A program made the translations under genes and the position numbers. From NCBI RefSeq assembly GCF_021654165.1, contig NZ_JAKFZN010000003.1, positions 310,001 to 374,000 of the forward strand: a DNA stretch of 64,000 bases, given 5' to 3'. Source of the DNA: Nereida sp. MMG025. GTDB taxonomy: Bacteria; Pseudomonadota; Alphaproteobacteria; Rhodobacterales; Rhodobacteraceae. Positions 45,642 to 54,974 of this stretch are shown piece after piece; within the stretch, counting starts at the first letter, position 1, and every line of letters begins with the position of its first letter. Under the pieces are notes generated by a model. It searched no databases, was not told the DNA's origin, and saw nothing but the letters and a program-made list of their open reading frames with translations.

Positions 45642-46661
45642 AAGGTCTTTATAAACCTTTGTGATTGCAGTGGATTCCGCCTCAATGGATAATTGATCCA
45701 CGATAGAGCGGCGCGCTGTTTGATCGGCGCCCGCAGGCTTGGATAGGGCCGATGCAAGCGCCGATCCGAGGGCACCTACGTCGCGCGGATTGACCAACTG
45801 GCCCTGACCGCTGGCGGCGATCAATTCGGGGGCGTAGCCTGTTTTGGTGGCGATCACGGGCAGGGCGCAGGCCATCGCTTCGGCCACGGTCAGACCGAAC
45901 CCTTCTTTCCACGATGGCGCGACATAGAGATCAAGCGCACGGTAATAGGCGGCGATTTGCGTGGCGGGGACTTCTGGAATGAGATGAATGCGGGCCAGCA
46001 GCCCGCGTGTTTTGAGGGTTTCAAGTTTGGCTTGGACAAACGCGTCGTGTTTGCCCAAGGCTGCCCCGATCAGCACCACATGGGCCTGCGGGTGATCTGG
46101 CAAAACAGCCGCCAGTGCATCGATCAGATCGCCGGTGCCCTTGTCTTCGCGCAGCCGTCCAAAGCAGCCCAAAAGGGTGACACCCTGGGGCAACCCCAGA
46201 TGCCCCCGCAGGTCGTGCTTTTCTGAGACTGACGCAGGCGTGAATGTGGCCACATTAATGCCGTGCGGAATGACAGTGCAAGGCAGGCCCGCCCGTTCGG
46301 CTGCCGCAGGCGAGACCGCGATCAAAGCTGCACAGCGGCGCATCAAAAATCGCGTGATCCAACTGGGCGGGCTTTGCTTGGCGTAGGTGAACACAAGGTT
46401 CAGCCGCCGCCGCAAAAGCCATTTATAGGCCAGCCCTGCGATCAATTCATTGTTGCGCCGCGCGTGCCAGATACGCGGCGTGTTGGGCAAGGACACAAGG
46501 GCACGGCGATCCAGATGCGGAATACCGTCAAACGAGACGGTGCCATAGCTCGCCAGCGCCACCTGCTGCGCCACAAGGGGCACCACCGCCTTGAAACTGG
46601 TGGTCACGCCTGTCTGGCGGCGCTTCATATGGGGGGTAATGACGTCGATACGCGGGCTCAT
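45633..46661 (-). CDS. Glycosyltransferase family 4
   Basis: The 342-residue GT-B protein has an N-terminal acceptor domain, the switch region VIPHGIN, GCFGRLREDKG at the start of the donor domain, and the E-x7-E motif EGFGLTVAEAMA near the C-terminus. The sugar donor and acceptor are unknown; position suggests a surface glycan or lipid. The ATG at 46661 avoids overlap with the upstream gene; an earlier in-frame ATG at 46721 would overlap it. It is the last gene of the moaA operon. Confidence 0.88.
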   Translation of the reverse strand: MSPRIDVITPHMKRRQTGVTTSFKAVVPLVAQQVALASYGTVSFDGIPHLDRRALVSLPNTPRIWHARRNNELIAGLAYKWLLRRRLNLVFTYAKQSPPSWITRFLMRRCAALIAVSPAAAERAGLPCTVIPHGINVATFTPASVSEKHDLRGHLGLPQGVTLLGCFGRLREDKGTGDLIDALAAVLPDHPQAHVVLIGAALGKHDAFVQAKLETLKTRGLLARIHLIPEVPATQIAAYYRALDLYVAPSWKEGFGLTVAEAMACALPVIATKTGYAPELIAASGQGQLVNPRDVGALGSALASALSKPAGADQTARRSIVDQLSIEAESTAITKVYKDLLP

Positions 46662-46692
46662 GCCAGCGGCTATATCAGGGCAGAGGCGGGCA

Positions 46693-47445
46693 TCAAAGCT
46701 GCAAGTGGATGTGATCGTCATGCCGCGCGGCGCGGCATCCTTGAAACCGTAGTTTTGGGTGGCTGGCGCCAAGTTGGTCGGTCAGATGCGGCTCAAGGAA
46801 CACCTTGCCGACACGCGCGTCTTGGGTCAGCGCGGTCATCACGGTGCGCATGCGCGGCAGATCAAGCGCATAATCCGCCCAGAGCGGTTGCACCACCCCC
46901 ATATCCCACCTCAGGCTTGGCCAGACTTTGGGGCAATCGGTGGGGCCGTCTTCAAACGCAAAATACCCGATTGGAGAGCGCATCGCCCCGCGCAGATAGC
47001 CAGTTTCATCTGCATAAAAGAACGCCAGATCGACCTTGTCGCCGTCATCATGGCTGAGATGCGGCAACAGGGGAAAGCCGTCGAGGAACGGGAAATTCGC
47101 ATCCAGAACAAGAGTTTGGGTGTTCGGATGGGCGTCCGTCATCGTGGATGCAAGGTCGCTCAGCAGGTCTTTGACGGGCGGGCTGACGTATTGACGGTTC
47201 AAGGCGCAATAGAGCGGGCTCGCGACCTTCAGATCACGATCGCCCAGACACGGCAGGGCGGTGCGGCCAAAGTGCGGGGCCACGATCAAAGCGGTGATCG
47301 ACAGGGCGGTATATAGAAGCCCAAATGCCAGAAGGCGGCGGCGGAAAAACAGCGAGATCACATAAGCCACGCCGCCCAGTTGTGTCAGGATTGTCAGCAA
47401 GACGGCGACGCCGATGCGCCACAAAATCCGCAAAAGCCTAGCCAC
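46693..47445 (-). CDS. Membrane-anchored LAS-type (MepA-like) metallopeptidase, predicted
   Basis: The 250-residue protein has two N-terminal hydrophobic helices (about 8-33 and 38-56), then a periplasmic-type domain. The LAS zinc pattern can be placed in full: His129 and His132 in PHLSH, Asp139 seven residues after His132, then His242, His245 and His247 in [10 protein letters not shown]. The spacing H-x2-H-x6-D and H-x2-H-x-H is the one I recall for MepA (peptidase M74). Such enzymes cut D-Ala-mDAP cross-links. Proteins of this kind are often left as hypothetical or extensin-like. It overlaps moaA by eight bases. Confidence 0.7.
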   Translation of the reverse strand: MARLLRILWRIGVAVLLTILTQLGGVAYVISLFFRRRLLAFGLLYTALSITALIVAPHFGRTALPCLGDRDLKVASPLYCALNRQYVSPPVKDLLSDLASTMTDAHPNTQTLVLDANFPFLDGFPLLPHLSHDDGDKVDLAFFYADETGYLRGAMRSPIGYFAFEDGPTDCPKVWPSLRWDMGVVQPLWADYALDLPRMRTVMTALTQDARVGKVFLEPHLTDQLGASHPKLRFQGCRAARHDDHIHLQL

Positions 47446-48442
47446 CTGTATGGCTCATGTGGCGGGCGACCTGGCCTTCGACCGTTTGGCGCGAATAGTC
47501 GAAATCATGGCCCTTGGGTTTCAGTCCGATGGCGGCGCGAATGGCGTCATCCAACAGCGTGTCATCGTCGCTGGCCCGCAGGGGCGCGCGCAGATCAGAC
47601 ATGCCGTCTTGGCCAAGGCATGTGTAAATCTCGCCTGTGCAGGTCACGCGCACACGGTTGCAGCTTTCGCAGAAATTATGGCTGAGCGGGGTGATGAACC
47701 CGATCTTCTGACCCGTTTCTTGCAGCTGCACATAGCGGGCAGGGCCGCCTGTGCGCTCGGCCAGATCAATCAGCGTGTAGTGTTTGGCCAGTTCGGCCCG
47801 CAGATCCTTGAGCGACCAGAACTGTCCGATGCGGTTTTCATTGCCGATGTCGCCCATCGGCATGACCTCGATCCACGTCATATCCATGTCGTGTTCGGCG
47901 CAGTATTGGGCCAGCGTCAAAAGCTCGCTTTCGTTGAAGCCTTTGAGCGCGACCGCGTTCAGCTTGACCCGCAGCCCCGCTTTTTGCGCAGCCTCCAGAC
48001 CGCGCAGCACTTGGGGCAGGCGGCCCCAACGGGTGACTTCGGCAAATTTGGCTTCATCCAGCGTATCAAGGCTGACGTTGATGCGCCGCACCCCGCAATC
48101 GGCAAGGGCTTGGGCGTATTTTTCCAGCTGGCTGCCGTTGGTGGTCAGCGTCAGTTCGTCCAGATCACCGCTGGCCAGATGGCGCGACATGGCCTCGAAA
48201 AACGTCATGATGCCTTTGCGCACCAAAGGCTCGCCGCCGGTGATGCGCAGTTTGCGCACGCCCATGGCGATAAATCGCGTGCACAGGCGGTCCAGTTCTT
48301 CCAGCGTCAGCAGGTCTTTTTTGGGAAGGAACGTCATGTTTTCCGACATGCAATAGACGCAGCGAAAATCGCAACGGTCGGTCACGGACAGGCGCAGATA
48401 GGTGATTGCGCGAGCGAACGGATCAATCAAAGGGCTTTCCAT
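47438..48442 (-). CDS. moaA: MoaA, GTP 3',8-cyclase (radical SAM)
   Basis: MoaA starts molybdopterin synthesis by cyclising GTP. The 334-residue product has the radical SAM triad Cys24, Cys28 and Cys31 in [14 protein letters not shown] for SAM binding, the second cluster in [18 protein letters not shown] and the C-terminal GG tail (SHTGG) needed for activity. No other molybdenum cofactor gene is in the window. It is divergent from a lipoprotein gene (94 bases) and overlaps the predicted LAS peptidase gene. Confidence 0.95.
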   Translation of the reverse strand: MESPLIDPFARAITYLRLSVTDRCDFRCVYCMSENMTFLPKKDLLTLEELDRLCTRFIAMGVRKLRITGGEPLVRKGIMTFFEAMSRHLASGDLDELTLTTNGSQLEKYAQALADCGVRRINVSLDTLDEAKFAEVTRWGRLPQVLRGLEAAQKAGLRVKLNAVALKGFNESELLTLAQYCAEHDMDMTWIEVMPMGDIGNENRIGQFWSLKDLRAELAKHYTLIDLAERTGGPARYVQLQETGQKIGFITPLSHNFCESCNRVRVTCTGEIYTCLGQDGMSDLRAPLRASDDDTLLDDAIRAAIGLKPKGHDFDYSRQTVEGQVARHMSHTGG

Positions 48443-48536
48443 ATATTCAGGTTATGTGTTGCGAGGTTTCGCCACAAGAGACTTTCGCACCAGATCGGGG
48501 ATTGCAGCGCCGCAGGTGGGCGCGTAGCGTGGCGCA

Positions 48537-49055
48537 ATGAAATACGCAGTGATGATCATGAGTTTGGGTTTGGCAGGGTGCGCACAACTGGCCCCGCAAA
48601 CCGCAGTCGACAGCGCACCCAATGTAGAGGACGCAGCCCAAAGCGATAGTACCCGCCCGCAGGCGCGACCCGCGGCGCTGAATACATCCGTGCCAAAGCC
48701 ACCGCCGCCGCCCACATCGGCCCGCACGGTTGAGCAGTTTGATACATCAACAGCACAGGAACGCGCAGAGGTGGTGCAGGCCGCAGCCAAACCACCCGAA
48801 GACACGACCGAACGCGCCTTGGGCAGCACAATCGCCACTCTGGGGTCGCCCACGGACCCCGGGTTCTGGCTGGCGACACCTTTGGTCAGCGAAGTCGCAG
48901 AAGGGCGCGTGACCTATCAGGGCAAATCGGTGGTGGTTGAGTTGCGCCCCATCGACGGGCCTGCCACGGCAGGGTCACGCCTGTCGCTTCCTGCGATGCG
49001 CCTGATCGGTGCCCCACTGACAGGATTGCCAGAGGTTCAGGTATTCCGCCGTTAG
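48537..49055 (+). CDS. Hypothetical lipoprotein
   Basis: The 172-residue precursor has a short signal (MKYAVMIMSLGLAGC) with lipobox LAGC and lipidated Cys15. A Pro/Ala/Thr-rich, probably disordered stretch runs to about residue 95, including PPPPPTSAR. The C-terminal 75 residues (STIATLGSPTDPGFWLATPLV start) form a compact domain. I recall similar roseobacter proteins carrying the misleading label D-galactarate dehydratase; nothing here supports that activity. It is convergent with the alkD-like gene (3-base gap). Confidence 0.8.
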   Translation: MKYAVMIMSLGLAGCAQLAPQTAVDSAPNVEDAAQSDSTRPQARPAALNTSVPKPPPPPTSARTVEQFDTSTAQERAEVVQAAAKPPEDTTERALGSTIATLGSPTDPGFWLATPLVSEVAEGRVTYQGKSVVVELRPIDGPATAGSRLSLPAMRLIGAPLTGLPEVQVFRR

Positions 49056-49058
49056 GCT

Positions 49059-49772
49059 CTATTTGCCTCTGAACAAGCGCGCATAATCCTGCGCGGCCAG
49101 TTTGCGCGAGGCTTCCTTGCGGGCAAAGGGCTTCATCTGATCGCCATGCTGCGCCAGAAACGCATGCACACGCGCGCTGTCGTGTTTGCTCAGCTCGCGC
49201 AGCCACCAAGCCACGGCCTTTTGCATGAACCAGTCAGGATCGCCCACATAACCCGCGGCCCACCCAAGCACACGGTCGCGGACAGCTTCGTCTTGGGGTT
49301 TGGGGTTGTTCTGCTTGGTCCATGGCAGGGTCATCACAAGTGTGGCGCGGCGCGACCACATATGATCAGAGCTGGTCCAGCCGTCGACAGTGTCCAGCCG
49401 CGACGGATCCCAAACAAGGCGTTTGGCGCCCGCCCCGCACACCGCATCGGCGATGGCCCAACTGTCAAACTGCGGCACCCACGCGCAGATCAAATCCCAC
49501 GCGCCTGTGTCATCGGGGCGGATACGCGCCTGCGTCAGCAACTTGGCCGCCGCGATACGCGCTTCAAAGATGTTGGTGTCCCAAAGGCCATTGGCGAGGA
49601 CCAATCGGCCATCCAGATCACAGGCGCTGCGCCAGTCTTTGCAAAGCGCATCAATCGCGGGGGTCGGCACGCCCAGATAGGGGCGGTCGATCTTGTGATA
49701 GGTCTCCAGCCCGATCGCCTTGGCGGGATCAGCGTGCCCTTCCAGCGCGGCAATGGCGGCGTCGGGGGTCAT
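49059..49772 (-). CDS. DNA alkylation repair (AlkD/HEAT-repeat) family protein
   Basis: The 237-residue, all-helical protein matches the AlkD-like family: YLGVPTPAIDALCK near the N-terminus, ANGLWDTNIFEARIAAAKLL, then WDLICAWVPQFDSWAIADAVC and WFMQKAVAWWLRELSKHD. AlkD-type enzymes excise N3- or N7-alkylated purines. The predicted substrate pocket Trp and Asp residues are plausibly present, but activity is not proven. It abuts the glmS stop, so it is cotranscribed with glmU and glmS. Confidence 0.88.
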   Translation of the reverse strand: MTPDAAIAALEGHADPAKAIGLETYHKIDRPYLGVPTPAIDALCKDWRSACDLDGRLVLANGLWDTNIFEARIAAAKLLTQARIRPDDTGAWDLICAWVPQFDSWAIADAVCGAGAKRLVWDPSRLDTVDGWTSSDHMWSRRATLVMTLPWTKQNNPKPQDEAVRDRVLGWAAGYVGDPDWFMQKAVAWWLRELSKHDSARVHAFLAQHGDQMKPFARKEASRKLAAQDYARLFRGK

Positions 49773-51587
49773 CTATTCCACCGTCACGGATTTGGCCAGA
49801 TTGCGCGGCTGGTCCACATCGGTGCCTTTGGCAATCGCCGTGTGATAGGCCAGAAGTTGGGCCGGGATCGCATAGAGCATCGGGGCAAAAGCGTCGGCCA
49901 CCTCGGGCATGATGATCGTCTCCCACACGCCGTTGCCTGCTTCTTCGGCCCCTTTTTCGTCGGTCACCAACAGGACCTTGCCGCCCCGTGCCATGACCTC
50001 TTGCATGTTGCTGATGGTTTTTTCGAACAAACTGTCGCGCGGCGCAAAAACGATCACAGGCGTCTTTTTGTCGACCAGCGCGATGGGGCCGTGCTTCAGT
50101 TCACCTGATGCATAGCCTTCGGCGTGTATATAGCTGATTTCCTTGAGTTTTAATGCACCCTCAAGGGCCAGTGCAAACATCGGGCCGCGCCCCAAAAACA
50201 AGATATCGGTGGCTTGGGCCAGCTTGCGGCTCACCTTTTGTGCGGGCGTCGTATCGGCCAGCGCGTGGTTCATCAGCCCCGGAATTTCGCGCAGATGCAT
50301 CAGGTTTTGCGCCAGATGTTCATCGTCCAGATGCCCGCGTTGATGGGCGGCTTTCAGTGCCATGACCATCAAAACGGTCAACTGGCAGGTGAAGCCCTTG
50401 GTCGATGCCACGCTGATTTCGGTGCCTGCCAGAATGGGCAGCGACACATCGGCCTCGCGGCTGATCGAGCTTTCGGGCACGTTCACCACACTGACGATCT
50501 GATCGGCGTGATCTTTGGCGTATCGCAGCGCGGCCAGCGTATCGGCGGTTTCACCGGACTGGCTGACAAAAAGCGCCACAGTGCCTTTGGTCATCGGCGG
50601 TTCGCGGTAACGGAATTCAGAGGCGACATCCACTTCGACGGGCAGGCGGGCAATCTGTTCGAACCAGTATTTCGCGGTCAGACAGGCCAGATAGGCCGTG
50701 CCGCAGGCGACCATCGTGATGCGGTCAATTTTGGTGAAATCCAGATCTTCTGGCAGGTCGATTTTTCCGCCCCGCAAATAGTGGTTCAGCGCGTTGCCAA
50801 TGACCGAGGGCTGTTCGGCGATTTCCTTGGCCATGAAGTGTTTGTGACCGCCTTTTTCCACCTGTGCGGTGTCAATCTGGATGGTCTTGACGGCGCGGTT
50901 GGCCAACGCCCCATTGGCATCGCGAATTTCAAGCGATGTGCGGGTCAAAACGGCCCAATCGCCCTCTTCAAGATAGGTGATCTGGTTGGTCATGGGGGCC
51001 AATGCGATGGCGTCCGAGCCCACAAACATTTCGCCGTCCCCATGGCCGATTGCCAGCGGAGAGCCCTTACGCGCGGCGATCATCAAATCCTCTTCCCCGT
51101 GGAACAAAAAGCACAAGGCAAACGCGCCGTGCAATCGCCCGATTGTGGCCTCTGCCGCTTGGGTGGGGGACATGCCCTGGGCCATGTGATGTTCTGTCAG
51201 CAGCGCAACGGTTTCGGTGTCGGTATCTGTTTCATAGCCCATGCCAGCGGCGGCCAATTCGGCGCGCAGGTCTTTGAAATTCTCGACGATACCGTTGTGA
51301 ACGACCGCAACACGGCCTGCCAGATGGGGGTGCGCATTCTTGACCGAAGGCTCGCCGTGCGTGGCCCAACGGGTGTGGCCGATCCCTGACTTGCCAGCCA
51401 GCGGTTCATGCACCAAAAGATCGGCAAGGTTGACCAGTTTGCCCACAGCACGGCGGCGATCCAGCACGCCGTCTTTGACCGTGGCAATGCCCGCGCTGTC
51501 GTAGCCGCGATATTCCAAACGCCGCAGCGCATCGACCAAAATTGGGGCCGCTTCGTGGTTGCCCAACACACCTACAATACCGCACAT
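49773..51587 (-). CDS. glmS: GlmS, glutamine--fructose-6-phosphate aminotransferase
   Basis: GlmS makes glucosamine-6-phosphate from fructose-6-phosphate and glutamine, the first step to UDP-GlcNAc. The 604-residue product has an N-terminal glutaminase domain with Cys2 as nucleophile (MCGIVGVLG) and GHTRWATHG, followed by two SIS domains (VACGTAYLA, FVSQSGETADTL) and a C-terminal NLAKSVTVE. AGGGTAAG precedes the ATG. It lies six bases downstream of glmU. No glmS ribozyme or sRNA site is visible. Confidence 0.97.
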   Translation of the reverse strand: MCGIVGVLGNHEAAPILVDALRRLEYRGYDSAGIATVKDGVLDRRRAVGKLVNLADLLVHEPLAGKSGIGHTRWATHGEPSVKNAHPHLAGRVAVVHNGIVENFKDLRAELAAAGMGYETDTDTETVALLTEHHMAQGMSPTQAAEATIGRLHGAFALCFLFHGEEDLMIAARKGSPLAIGHGDGEMFVGSDAIALAPMTNQITYLEEGDWAVLTRTSLEIRDANGALANRAVKTIQIDTAQVEKGGHKHFMAKEIAEQPSVIGNALNHYLRGGKIDLPEDLDFTKIDRITMVACGTAYLACLTAKYWFEQIARLPVEVDVASEFRYREPPMTKGTVALFVSQSGETADTLAALRYAKDHADQIVSVVNVPESSISREADVSLPILAGTEISVASTKGFTCQLTVLMVMALKAAHQRGHLDDEHLAQNLMHLREIPGLMNHALADTTPAQKVSRKLAQATDILFLGRGPMFALALEGALKLKEISYIHAEGYASGELKHGPIALVDKKTPVIVFAPRDSLFEKTISNMQEVMARGGKVLLVTDEKGAEEAGNGVWETIIMPEVADAFAPMLYAIPAQLLAYHTAIAKGTDVDQPRNLAKSVTVE

Positions 51588-51593
51588 ATCGAC

Positions 51594-52943
51594 TTACCCT
51601 TTATTTTTGCTGGCTTTTTTTGCGCGCAGCTTATCCATCAGGCGTTTGCCAAAGCCTGTTTTGTTGTCCTGTTTGGCCCGTGCAATCGCCAGATCACCGC
51701 TTGGCACATCGCTTGTGATCACCGATCCGCTGGCTGTCATCGCATGATCGCCCACGGTGACGGGGGCCACCAGCATGGTGTTGGAGCCGATGAACGCATC
51801 CGCCCCAATCACCGTTTGATGTTTGAACACACCGTCATAATTGCAGGTGATGGTGCCTGCGCCGATGTTGGCAGCCTTACCTACCTCGGCATCGCCGATG
51901 TAGCTGAGGTGATTGACCTTGGCGCCTTCTGCGATCACGGCATTCTTTGTCTCGACGAAATTGCCGATCTTTGTGTCCTCGGCCAGTTCTGTTCCCGGCC
52001 GCAAACGCGCGTAGGGGCCGACCACGGCACCGCGGCTGACGTGGCACCCCTCAAGATGGGAAAACGCGCGAATCCGTGCGCCGCTTTCCACGCTCACACC
52101 ATTGGCAAAGACCACGTTAGGTTCAATCACCGCGTCGCGGCCGACAAAGGTGTCGTGGGCAAAGATCACCGTTTCGGGCGCTTGCATCGTCACGCCGTTT
52201 TCGAAGGCTTCCAGCCGTTTGAAGCGTTGGAAAATTGTCTCGGCGCGGGCCAGCTCTTCGCGAGAGTTGACGCCAAGGGTCTCCGCCTCGTCACAAATCA
52301 CCACACCTGCGCTCAGCCCGCGGCCGCGCGCGATGCCCACAATGTCGGTCAGATAGTATTCGCCGCTGGCGTTGTCGTTGCCAACAGCATCAATCAGGTC
52401 GAACAAAACACTGGCCTTGGCCGCCACCACGCCCGAATTGCACAGGGCAATGCGGCGTTCCTGCGGGGTTGCGTCCTTGAACTCGACAATCCGTTCAAGA
52501 CTGTCACCATCGGTCACAAGGCGCCCGTATTTTGCAGGGTCGTCGGCCTCGAACCCCAAAACGACCACGTCATTTGTGGCGCGGGCCTGGATCATGCCTT
52601 GCAGGGTTTGCTCTGAAATAAATGGTGTGTCGCCGTATAAAACAATCGCATCGCCCTCAAACCCTTCCAGAATATCACGCGCCTGTGCCACGGCATGCGC
52701 CGTGCCAAGCTGTTCGTTTTGCAGTGCGATTTGCGCCAATGGGTTCCAGTCCAGCGCACCTGCCTCAACCACATCCGCGCCGTGGCCTGCCACCACCACA
52801 ATGCGCGACGGCTCAAGACTTTCGCCCGCCTTCATGGCATGTACCAGCATAGGCGCGCCTGCGATCTCATGCATGACCTTTGGAAGCTCGGATTGCATGC
52901 GTGTGCCTTTGCCCGCGCCCAAAATGATCAATGCAACCGCCAT
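51594..52943 (-). CDS. glmU: GlmU, bifunctional GlcN-1-P acetyltransferase / GlcNAc-1-P uridyltransferase
   Basis: GlmU acetylates GlcN-1-P and then makes UDP-GlcNAc. The 449-residue product has an N-terminal uridyltransferase domain (LGAGKGTRMQSELPKVMHEI) and a left-handed beta-helix of hexapeptide repeats from about residue 250, with the acetyltransferase residues in NFVETKNAVI and GTITCNYDG. The ATG at 52943 with GGGAC upstream is chosen over an extension to 53024. It heads the glmU-glmS-alkD operon and is divergent from gph. Confidence 0.96.
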   Translation of the reverse strand: MAVALIILGAGKGTRMQSELPKVMHEIAGAPMLVHAMKAGESLEPSRIVVVAGHGADVVEAGALDWNPLAQIALQNEQLGTAHAVAQARDILEGFEGDAIVLYGDTPFISEQTLQGMIQARATNDVVVLGFEADDPAKYGRLVTDGDSLERIVEFKDATPQERRIALCNSGVVAAKASVLFDLIDAVGNDNASGEYYLTDIVGIARGRGLSAGVVICDEAETLGVNSREELARAETIFQRFKRLEAFENGVTMQAPETVIFAHDTFVGRDAVIEPNVVFANGVSVESGARIRAFSHLEGCHVSRGAVVGPYARLRPGTELAEDTKIGNFVETKNAVIAEGAKVNHLSYIGDAEVGKAANIGAGTITCNYDGVFKHQTVIGADAFIGSNTMLVAPVTVGDHAMTASGSVITSDVPSGDLAIARAKQDNKTGFGKRLMDKLRAKKASKNKG

Positions 52944-53067
52944 ATCTGTCCCAATTCGCTCTCGTAATTCAGTTTCATGCGTTTTATCCGTTAGCGCACA
53001 GGGCGCAAGGGCGCGTGTGGACACATGATTTTACAGCCTCGTCACAATCGGGGCGGAAAGGTGCCGA

Positions 53068-53733
53068 ATGGCCAGAACCGTGATTTTCGACCTAGATGGC
53101 ACGCTGGCCGACACCAGCGGCGATTTGATTGGGGCGGCCAACGCCTGTTTCCGCGATCTGGGCTTGGGCGATTTGCTGGATCCTGCGCGCGATGCAGGGA
53201 CGGCCCTGCGCGGGGGGCGGGCCATGTTGAAACTGGGCTTCAGCCGGGTTGATGGCTTTGATGAGGGGCATGTCGATGCCCAATACCAGCGGCTGCTGGA
53301 TCACTACGCCCGCGACATCGACACGCATACCTATCTCTATGATGGCGCAATGGATGCCGTTGAAACGCTCAAGACCAGCGGTTACCGCGTCGGCATTTGC
53401 ACCAACAAGCCCGAAGGTTTGGCCCGCACGCTGCTGACACGTTTGCAGGTTCTGGATGCGTTCCACAGTCTGATCGGGGCCGACACGCTGCCCACCCGCA
53501 AGCCTGATCCCGCGCCCTTTGTTGCTGCTGTCGAACAGGCCGGCGGCAAGGTGGAAACATCTGTGCTGATCGGTGATACGCAGACCGACCGCTCGACATC
53601 TGCCAACGCTGGCGTGCCAAGTGTGCTGGTGACGTTCGGTCCAGGGTCCGAGGACGTGGTGGCCATGCAGCCAGAGGCGCTTTTGGCCGATTACCGCGAT
53701 CTGCCATCGGTCGTTGCGGCACTTATCGGCTAA
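53068..53733 (+). CDS. gph: HAD hydrolase, phosphoglycolate phosphatase-like
   Basis: The 221-residue protein has the HAD motifs in order: DLDGT with Asp8 and Asp10 near the N-terminus, VGICTNK (motif II), the Lys in TRKPDP (motif III) and IGDTQTDRSTSANAG (motif IV). The length and cap fit phosphoglycolate phosphatase, which clears 2-phosphoglycolate, although other phosphatase activities are possible. It is divergent from glmU and lies 41 bases before the aminotransferase gene. Confidence 0.88.
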   Translation: MARTVIFDLDGTLADTSGDLIGAANACFRDLGLGDLLDPARDAGTALRGGRAMLKLGFSRVDGFDEGHVDAQYQRLLDHYARDIDTHTYLYDGAMDAVETLKTSGYRVGICTNKPEGLARTLLTRLQVLDAFHSLIGADTLPTRKPDPAPFVAAVEQAGGKVETSVLIGDTQTDRSTSANAGVPSVLVTFGPGSEDVVAMQPEALLADYRDLPSVVAALIG

Positions 53734-53774
53734 GGATGGTTGACGGCTCGGCTTGATTGCGGCCACATATTCAA

Positions 53775-54974
53775 ATGACTGAAATCTTTACAGGCTCTTT
53801 CACGCAACAAGAACCCATCCCCGCCGAAGGGATTGAGGCGGCAATGGCTGTGCTGCACCACGGGCGTCTGCACCGCTACAACACTGACGGCAATGAGGTG
53901 GCCGAGGCCGCCTTGCTGGAAGAAGAATTTGCCGCGCAGATGGGGGCCAAATACTGTTTGGCTTGCGCCTCTGGCGGGTATGCGATGGCCACGGCCCTGC
54001 GGGCCTGCGGTGTCAAACCAGGCGACAGGGTTTTGTCCAACGCCTTCACCCTTGCCCCCGTGCCAGGGGCGATTGCCAGCGTGGGGGCCACGCCTGTGTT
54101 TGTGGAAGTGACGGCGGATCTGACGCTGGATTTGGATGATCTGGCGGACAAGCTGGATCAGGCCCGCGTTCTGTTGCTGTCTCACATGCGCGGTCATATC
54201 TGCGATATGGATCGCCTGATGGCGATGTGTAATGCCGCAGGGGTGACGGTGATTGAGGATTGCGCGCATACCATGGGCGCCAAATGGAACGGCACATGGT
54301 CGGGGCGTCATGGTGCTATGGGGTGTTATTCCACCCAGACCTACAAGCACGTCAATTCGGGCGAGGGCGGTTTGCTGGTCAGCGATGATCCCGATCTGAT
54401 GGCGCGGGCTGTGATGCTGTCAGGCTCTTATATGCTCTACGGTCGCCACCGCGCGGCCCCGCCGCCAGAGGCATTCGCGGATGTGCGTCTTGAAACCCCC
54501 AATATATCGGGGCGGATGGATAATTTGCGTGCCGCCATCCTGCGCCCACAGCTGCATAATCTGGACGCGCAAGCGCGCCGTTGGAATGATCGCTACAAGG
54601 TGCTTGAGGACGGGTTGGCCGATACGGCTGGCCTGACGCTGATCCCGCGCCCCGATCACGAAAGCTATGTCGCCTCCAGCTTTCAGTTTTTGTTGCTGGA
54701 CTGGTCTGATGCGGCCATCACAGATGTGCTGTCGCGCTGTGCGGCCCGCGGGGTAGAGCTTAAGTGGTTCGGCGCCGATGACCCGCAGGCCTTTACCAGC
54801 AAATATGACAGCTGGCGCTATGCCAATCCGCAGCCGATGCCACGGACCGACCGTATTCTGAAGGGCGTGATCGACATGCGCTTGCCACTTACCTTCAACC
54901 TTGAGGATTGCGCCATGATTGCACGCATCATTCGGGCCGAGGTTGCGGCAGTGTGGCAAGCGCAAGCTGCCTAA
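53775..54974 (+). CDS. DegT/DnrJ/EryC1/StrS-type PLP aminotransferase
   Basis: The 399-residue protein is a sugar-aminotransferase-like fold I enzyme. CLACASGGYAMATAL forms the PLP phosphate loop, VIEDCAHTMGAK holds the Asp that pairs with PLP, and Lys191 in STQTYKHVNSGEGG is the Schiff-base lysine. Family members transaminate nucleotide-linked keto sugars, but some act on other substrates, and no sugar pathway genes are adjacent. The ATG at 53775 is preferred over the TTG at 53757. Its TAA overlaps the convergent PNPOx-like stop in CTAA. Confidence 0.88.
   Translation: MTEIFTGSFTQQEPIPAEGIEAAMAVLHHGRLHRYNTDGNEVAEAALLEEEFAAQMGAKYCLACASGGYAMATALRACGVKPGDRVLSNAFTLAPVPGAIASVGATPVFVEVTADLTLDLDDLADKLDQARVLLLSHMRGHICDMDRLMAMCNAAGVTVIEDCAHTMGAKWNGTWSGRHGAMGCYSTQTYKHVNSGEGGLLVSDDPDLMARAVMLSGSYMLYGRHRAAPPPEAFADVRLETPNISGRMDNLRAAILRPQLHNLDAQARRWNDRYKVLEDGLADTAGLTLIPRPDHESYVASSFQFLLLDWSDAAITDVLSRCAARGVELKWFGADDPQAFTSKYDSWRYANPQPMPRTDRILKGVIDMRLPLTFNLEDCAMIARIIRAEVAAVWQAQAA

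Noticed and set aside
47414-48649. A 411-codon plus-strand frame opposite moaA
   Set aside because: It reads antisense to MoaA, whose Cys motifs are unmistakable, and shows no own pattern.
53068-54974. A nucleotide-sugar biosynthesis cluster based on the DegT-type aminotransferase
   Set aside because: No dehydratase, epimerase or glycosyltransferase genes are adjacent, so the pathway cannot be assigned.
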